From: Elysia marginata
Lineage: Eukaryota; Mollusca; Gastropoda; Plakobranchidae
Direction of reading: 5' to 3'
Length of the DNA stretch: 20,537 nt
NCBI GenBank assembly: GCA_019649035.1
Contig: BMAT01003661.1
Span: 302,811 to 323,347, forward strand
In this document: positions 20,425-20,537 of the stretch, in pieces
Layout of the letters: each line of letters opens with the position of its first letter
Numbering within the stretch: the stretch's first letter is position 1
Notes under the pieces: generated by a model
Told to the model about the DNA's origin: nothing
The model's input: only the letters and a program-made list of their open reading frames with translations
The model's database searches: none
Made by a program: the position numbers and the translations under genes

Positions 20425-20537
20425 CAGTGCAGTCGATTAAGCGAGAGTACCTAAGGAATAGCTAATTCAGTTTGAAATATAAGCACTTTGAGTTAAAGGA
20501 TAGTTGACAAAGGAAAAACTATCAGTTGGGATCCTAA
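20425..20537. mobile_element. Left end of a MITE-like element D, cut by the window edge
   Basis: Starts CAGTGCAGTCGATTAAGCGA directly after TA (20423-20424). The CAGT start and GATTAAGCGAGAG block resemble pogo/Tigger-type termini. The right end is not in the window, so the call rests on one end. Confidence 0.5.

Overview
The window is AT-rich animal genomic DNA carrying one recognisable gene on the plus strand: the 3' half of a ubiquitin-specific protease of the USP31/USP43 type. Its three exons (175-297, 1957-3733, 4428-4975) have GT-AG introns and join in one frame of 815 codons plus a stop. Spliceosomal introns, SINE and LINE remnants and many short terminal-inverted-repeat elements show a metazoan. 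A lophotrochozoan, perhaps a gastropod mollusc, fits the low GC, the SINE style and the repeated CTAGATCTAG motif, but that assignment is a guess from general experience.

Layout. Positions 1-174 are the end of an upstream intron. Exon A carries the second CxxC of the USP zinc-ribbon and the LHLKRF block. Intron 1 (1.66 kb) contains a trinucleotide-rich repeat, a minus-strand tRNA-derived SINE relic and the 3' end of a non-LTR retrotransposon whose 3' region holds an 88-bp tandem duplication. Exon B carries the His box and the third catalytic residue, then a long disordered Ser/Arg/Pro-rich tail. Intron 2 (0.69 kb) holds a second SINE relic. Exon C finishes the tail and ends in ESSV, a possible PDZ ligand.

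From 4976 to the window end (15.5 kb) I find no convincing protein-coding gene. To about 14.0 kb the plus strand looks T-rich, as in a long 3' UTR; after about 15.8 kb it looks A-rich. A plus-strand poly(A) signal with a GT-rich tract near 13.9-14.0 kb faces a good minus-strand signal near 15.96 kb. I infer that two genes may converge here and that the right 4.6 kb may be 3' UTR of an unseen minus-strand gene. Embedded elements are MITEs at 8506-8984, 11791-11942 and 17748-18184, another entering at 20425, minisatellites near 8.4 and 18.9 kb, and a GC-richer island (7.38-8.11 kb) with a perfect 18-bp palindrome around a CACGTG E-box and three copies of CTAGATCTAGA.

The best-defined unusual object is a 1095-bp DNA transposon at 14672-15766. 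It has CAGAG-type terminal inverted repeats, an apparent 6-bp target duplication (TAAACT), two overlapping 18-bp palindromes at its left end and five copies of TGACGGAA. I see no evidence of a wholly new biological system.
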